Shown: positions 5,539 to 8,411 of the stretch, one piece after another
Numbering within the stretch: the first letter of the stretch is position 1
How the letters are laid out: each line of letters begins with the position of its first letter
Assembly: GCA_003154055.1 (NCBI GenBank)
Contig: PMCH01000162.1
Span: 1-8,411, forward strand
Direction of reading: 5' to 3'
Length of the DNA: 8,411 nt
From: Acidobacteriaceae bacterium
GTDB taxonomy: Bacteria; Acidobacteriota; Terriglobia; Terriglobales; Acidobacteriaceae
Notes under the pieces: model-generated
What the model saw: the letters and a program-made list of their open reading frames with translations, nothing else
The model's database searches: none
What the model was told of the DNA's origin: nothing
Program-made: the position numbers and the translations under genes

Positions 5539-6591
5539 CTACACCAGCGCCATCACGCGCTGCATCAGTTGCGAATGCACTTCCTCGACCGACGGGACGT
5601 TGCCGCCGGTGCGTCCGTAAAACTCGACCGGCACCTTACCGTTGAGGGTGAGGCGCACGTCTTCGACCATCTGACCGTTGCTGAGTTCGACCACCAGGAT
5701 CTTGCTGACCTTCTTCGACGCTTCGAGCAACGCCTTCGCCGGGAACGGCCAGAGCGTGATCGGGCGGAACAACCCGGCTTTCAAACCCTCGCGGCGCGCC
5801 ATCTCGACGGCCGAGCGCAGAACGCGGGAGGTGATGCCGTAGCCAACCAGCAGGACTTCCGCGTCTTCGGTTTCGAAATTTTCGTGGCGCGGTTCGGCTG
5901 CTGCCGCGCGGATGTACTTCGCCTCAAGCTTGCGAATGTGGGCTTCGAGATCGTCGGGCTCCAGATAGATCGAGCTCACCAGGTTCTTGCGCGTCTCGGC
6001 CGTTCCCTGAACCGCCCAGGGGCGCTCCGGAATTGTCACTTCGCGGTATTCGAGGTCAAGTGGTTCCATCATCTGCCCGATAAAGCCGTCGGCCATGACG
6101 ACGGCGGGATTGCGGTACTTGTCGGCCAGGTCAAAGGCCAGGACGGTGAGGTCCGCCATCTCCTGGACGGAGGCGGGAGCGAGCACGATATTGCGGTAGC
6201 AGCCGTGTCCGCCGCCCTTCACCATGGCAAAGTAGTCACTCTGTTCGGGAGCAATGTTGCCCAGTCCAGGCCCGCCGCGCACGATGTCGACGATGACACA
6301 CGGGAGTTCGGAGCCGGCACAGTAGGAGATACCCTCCTGCATCAGGCTGACGCCGGGGCCGGAGGATGCGGTCATGACGCGGGCTCCGGTCGCAGCTGCG
6401 CCGTACACCATGTTGATGGCGGCAACTTCGCTCTCCGCCTGCAGGAAAGTTCCACCGATCTGCGGCATGTAGAGAGCTGCCGCCTCGGCGACCTCGCTGG
6501 CAGGGGTGATGGGATATCCGAAGTAGGAGCGGCATCCGGCAAGGATGGCGCCCTTCACGATGGCGACGTTGCCCTTACAAAGCTGCCGCAT
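5539..6591 (-). CDS. vorB: 2-ketoisovalerate-type ferredoxin oxidoreductase alpha subunit
   Basis: The 350-residue alpha subunit carries the N-terminal pyrimidine-binding domain and the C-terminal transketolase-like domain. GYPITP (25-30) and the conserved AESE glutamates (52-55) belong to the domain that activates thiamine pyrophosphate held by the beta part. AESEVAAINMVYGAAATGAR and, further on, RGGPGLGNIAPEQSDYF and LAFDLADKYRNP closely follow the VorB subfamily as I remember it. This favours branched-chain 2-oxoacids over pyruvate or 2-oxoglutarate, but specificity is inferred. The C-terminal domain includes GYGITSR (250-256) and RPITLWPFP (276-284). Length is normal for the short, separate alpha subunit. 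The ATG at 6591 has a strong AAGGAG site (6598-6603, 6-nt spacing) and overlaps the end of the ferredoxin gene by 17 bp, suggesting translational coupling. Confidence 0.9.
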   Translation of the reverse strand: MRQLCKGNVAIVKGAILAGCRSYFGYPITPASEVAEAAALYMPQIGGTFLQAESEVAAINMVYGAAATGARVMTASSGPGVSLMQEGISYCAGSELPCVIVDIVRGGPGLGNIAPEQSDYFAMVKGGGHGCYRNIVLAPASVQEMADLTVLAFDLADKYRNPAVVMADGFIGQMMEPLDLEYREVTIPERPWAVQGTAETRKNLVSSIYLEPDDLEAHIRKLEAKYIRAAAAEPRHENFETEDAEVLLVGYGITSRVLRSAVEMARREGLKAGLFRPITLWPFPAKALLEASKKVSKILVVELSNGQMVEDVRLTLNGKVPVEFYGRTGGNVPSVEEVHSQLMQRVMALV

Positions 6592-6847
6592 GGGAGTCTC
6601 CTTGCGCGAGTGGTTTGTGCGGCGGAGCCAGCCGGTACACGGTGATCGCGCCCGGCTCGGGGCAGCAGTAGAAGCAGATGCCGCAGCCGGTGCAGCCCTG
6701 GCCTGTGTAGTGCGCCGGATGCACGCCGTAAGCGTTCAGTTCCGGCAGCAGAAGGAGGCACTCCGGCGGGCAGGACTCTACGCAGAGTCCGCAGCCCTTG
6801 CATTCTTCGACGCTGATGAGGATGTTGCCGCGCGCTGGTCCTGACAT
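6575..6847 (-). CDS. vorC: Ferredoxin-like delta subunit with two [4Fe-4S] clusters
   Basis: The 90-residue protein has two classical cluster motifs: C16xxC19xxC22xxxC26P and C52xxC55xxC58xxxC62P. Each cluster takes three cysteines from one motif and the fourth from the other. Extra cysteines occur at 30 and 61. It is the electron-transfer subunit that moves electrons from the TPP-site cluster of the oxidoreductase to external ferredoxin. Its place directly before vorB supports this over a free ferredoxin. I chose the ATG at 6847 because GAGG lies 5 nt upstream. A longer frame from 6904 would overlap the CoA-transferase coding region by 55 bp with no family-like sequence. The last 17 bp overlap the vorB start. 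The symbol follows the vorCBA naming and is tentative. Confidence 0.88.
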   Translation of the reverse strand: MSGPARGNILISVEECKGCGLCVESCPPECLLLLPELNAYGVHPAHYTGQGCTGCGICFYCCPEPGAITVYRLAPPHKPLAQGDSHAAAL

Positions 6848-6849
6848 TT

Positions 6850-8175
6850 TTACCTCGCTGTGACTGCGGGTTGCGGACGCTGCAACCACTTGGTCTTTTC
6901 GCAATACGTGTAGAGTTCTTCGCGGAACTTGGGGTGCGCGATCTCGATCAGCGCCTGCGCCCGTTCACGGATCGACTTGCCGTGCAGGTACGCGACGCCG
7001 AATTCCGTCACCACGTAGCGGACCAGGCCGCGTGACGTGACCACGCCGGCGCCCGGACTGAGCATGGGCACGATGCGCGAGATGGCTCCCCCTTTTGCCA
7101 CCGAGGAAATCGCGATGATCGGCTTGCCGCCCTTGGAGCGGGATGCGCCCCGCAGAAAGTCCACCTGGCCGCCGATACCGCTGTAGAACTGGTTGCCGAT
7201 CGAATCCGAGCAGACCTGCCCGGTGAGGTCCACCTGCAGCGCGGAGTTGATGGCCACCATCCTGTCATTGCGCGCGATGTAGCCCGGATCGTTGACCCAT
7301 GAGGTCGGATGGAATTCGAAAATCGGGTTGTCATCCACGAACTGGAAGACTTTCTTCGTCCCCAGCACAAAGCCCACGATGATCTTGCGCGGCTTGAAGT
7401 TCTTACGGTCGCCGGTGATCACGCCCGCTTCGATCAGCGGGATTACGCCATCGGAAACCAGTTCGCTGTGTACGCCCAGATCCTTGCGGTCCATCAGGAA
7501 GGAGAGAACCGCATCCGGAATGCCGCCAATGCCGGTTTGCAGCACGGAACCATCTTCGATCAGGCCGGCGACGTTCCGGGCAATGGCCGTATGCATTTCG
7601 GTAATGGGGGCCTTTTTCATCTCGCACAGCGGCCGGGAGGACTCGACCACGGCGTCGATGTCGTTGACGTGGATAAAGCAGTCGCCATAGGTGCGCGGCA
7701 TCTGGTCGTTCACCTGCGCCACCACGTAGCGGGCCTGGTTGGCGGCGGTGAGGGTGGTGTCCACGCCCACGCCAAAGCTGCAGAACCCGTGCGCATCGGG
7801 AGGCGAGACCTGGACGAGCGCGACATCCAGCGGCATGGCCCCGCTGATGAACAGATCTTCGATTTCGCTGAGGTAGATGGGGGTATAGTCGGCGCGGCCA
7901 TCGTTGATGGCATCGCGGACATTGGAGCCGATGAAGACGGCATTGTGCCGGAAGTGCCCGGCCATATCGGGCGCAACGTAGGGAGCCGAGCCCATGGTCA
8001 TCATGTGGACGATCTCGACGTCCTCAACGTGCGGCGCGCGCTGCATCAGCGATTCCACCAGCGTCTCCGGCTCGGCGCAGCCCGGCTGGATGTAGACGCG
8101 CATGCCCGACTGCACACATCGGAGCGCTTCGTCGGGCGTCCGCAACTTCTTCTTGTATTCAATCTCCCACGACAT
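6850..8175 (-). CDS. Acetyl-CoA hydrolase/CoA-transferase family enzyme (4-hydroxybutyrate CoA-transferase-like)
   Basis: The 441-residue protein matches the acetyl-CoA hydrolase/transferase family, whose members swap CoA between acetyl-CoA and another carboxylic acid through a glutamyl-CoA thioester. Residue E238 in GVHSELVSDG is at the expected catalytic glutamate. GIGGIP (215-220) and GIGGQVDFLRGA (333-344) are the glycine-rich CoA-contact segments. The N-terminal domain contains HMMTMGSAPY and a VSPPDAHGFCSFG segment typical of the family. Length is normal (430-450) and nothing is missing. Substrate cannot be read from sequence. Lying directly upstream of the oxidoreductase genes (2 bp from the ferredoxin start), it plausibly acts on isobutyryl-, isovaleryl- or propionyl-CoA made by that enzyme, or supplies these for the reverse carboxylation. 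The ATG at 8175 has a purine-rich leader with GAGG 5 nt upstream. Confidence 0.88.
   Translation of the reverse strand: MSWEIEYKKKLRTPDEALRCVQSGMRVYIQPGCAEPETLVESLMQRAPHVEDVEIVHMMTMGSAPYVAPDMAGHFRHNAVFIGSNVRDAINDGRADYTPIYLSEIEDLFISGAMPLDVALVQVSPPDAHGFCSFGVGVDTTLTAANQARYVVAQVNDQMPRTYGDCFIHVNDIDAVVESSRPLCEMKKAPITEMHTAIARNVAGLIEDGSVLQTGIGGIPDAVLSFLMDRKDLGVHSELVSDGVIPLIEAGVITGDRKNFKPRKIIVGFVLGTKKVFQFVDDNPIFEFHPTSWVNDPGYIARNDRMVAINSALQVDLTGQVCSDSIGNQFYSGIGGQVDFLRGASRSKGGKPIIAISSVAKGGAISRIVPMLSPGAGVVTSRGLVRYVVTEFGVAYLHGKSIRERAQALIEIAHPKFREELYTYCEKTKWLQRPQPAVTAR
6853..6856 (-). promoter_or_regulatory. Ribosome binding site fixing the ferredoxin start
   Basis: GAGG on the minus strand lies inside the last codons of the CoA-transferase gene, 5 nt before the ATG at 6847. 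The upstream TAA stop (6850-6852) falls between the two, so terminating ribosomes would be placed directly on the next start. This is typical of tight translational coupling. Confidence 0.55.
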
Positions 8176-8195
8176 TCTTTCCTCTTTCTCCTGCC

Positions 8196-8411
8196 TTATT
8201 TAACGAGCGGCGGCATTTCGTGCGCGGAAGCCGCCCGTTCATAACCCACCGCAGCATAGTAAATCGCACGATCGAAAAACTGATCGAGGAGTTGCAACAT
8301 TTCCATCTCACCGAAGATCTCGACCGGACGCTCCATCACCGACTCTTTCTTGAGAAACTCCCAGAGGTTTTCCTTGGTCAGAGTGATCACCCAGATGAGC
8401 TCGCTGATTGG
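8196..8411 (-). CDS. Unrecognised protein, C-terminal part (5' end outside window)
   Basis: The frame is open from the right edge to a TAA at 8196-8198 and gives about 71 residues: ISELIWVITLTKENLWEFLKK near the start, ending in YERAASAHEMPPLVK. A GTG at 8390 could be a start of a 64-residue protein, but no Shine-Dalgarno precedes it and the frame stays open upstream, so I treat the gene as partial. The segment looks helical, with acidic and aromatic residues (EIFGEMEMLQLLDQFFDRAIYYAAVGYE). I see no signal peptide or metal motif and no family I can name. The 20-bp spacing to the CoA-transferase start makes it likely to be in the same operon. Confidence 0.6.
   Translation of the reverse strand, partial: PISELIWVITLTKENLWEFLKKESVMERPVEIFGEMEMLQLLDQFFDRAIYYAAVGYERAASAHEMPPLVK

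Noticed and set aside
5494..6645. Plus-strand 383-codon open frame opposite vorB
   Set aside because: It is a shadow of vorB. It is His/Asp/Val-rich without recognisable motifs, and vorB has a strong ribosome binding site and family motifs.
6848..6904. N-terminal extension of the ferredoxin to 6904
   Set aside because: It would overlap the CoA-transferase coding end by 55 bp, and the ATG at 6847 has a well-placed GAGG.
7309..8244. Plus-strand 311-codon open frame opposite the CoA-transferase
   Set aside because: Antisense composition artefact with no recognisable protein features; the minus-strand enzyme is full length with its catalytic glutamate.

Overview
The window is GC-rich bacterial DNA in which every gene I can support lies on the minus strand, so it reads from right to left. 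Three traits suggest a soil-type Acidobacteriota (Terriglobia-like) chromosome: an NHL beta-propeller protein with a signal peptide, small lineage-restricted hypothetical proteins, and an oxygen-sensitive ferredoxin-dependent 2-oxoacid oxidoreductase beside ordinary amino-acid metabolism genes. That assignment is inference. I see no rRNA, tRNA, CRISPR array, transposase or phage gene.

Right part (8411 to about 3881): a compact metabolic operon. In reading order it holds the 3' end of an unrecognised gene, an acetyl-CoA hydrolase/CoA-transferase family enzyme, a two-cluster [4Fe-4S] ferredoxin-like subunit, a thiamine-dependent oxidoreductase alpha subunit of the VorB type, and one polypeptide carrying both the TPP-binding beta subunit and the gamma subunit. 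Ferredoxin, VorB and beta-gamma together make a complete 2-ketoisovalerate-type ferredoxin oxidoreductase. It interconverts a branched 2-oxoacid plus CoA with acyl-CoA, CO2 and reduced ferredoxin. The CoA-transferase could then exchange CoA between that acyl-CoA and a free acid. An 80-bp gap with two tandem hairpins separates vorB from the fused subunit.

Middle (3880 to 2797): a homoserine dehydrogenase without a C-terminal ACT domain. Its 5' end carries a REP-like palindrome, an extended -10 box and a GTG start with no clear Shine-Dalgarno sequence. It may therefore have its own, nearly leaderless transcript as well as read-through from the operon.

Left part (2796 to 1): three separate genes with longer spacers. 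These are a 67-residue hypothetical, a 157-residue exported or membrane-anchored protein that looks like a PH-type fold split by a membrane segment, and the secreted NHL-repeat protein. Upstream of the 157-residue gene is a CRP/FNR-like palindrome centred about 40 bp before the predicted transcription start, the class II activator position. This is the best regulatory signal in the window.

I found no clearly undescribed system. The items most worth checking are the VOR/CoA-transferase/homoserine dehydrogenase neighbourhood, the CRP/FNR-like site, and the palindromes at 3845-3877 and 5488-5523.
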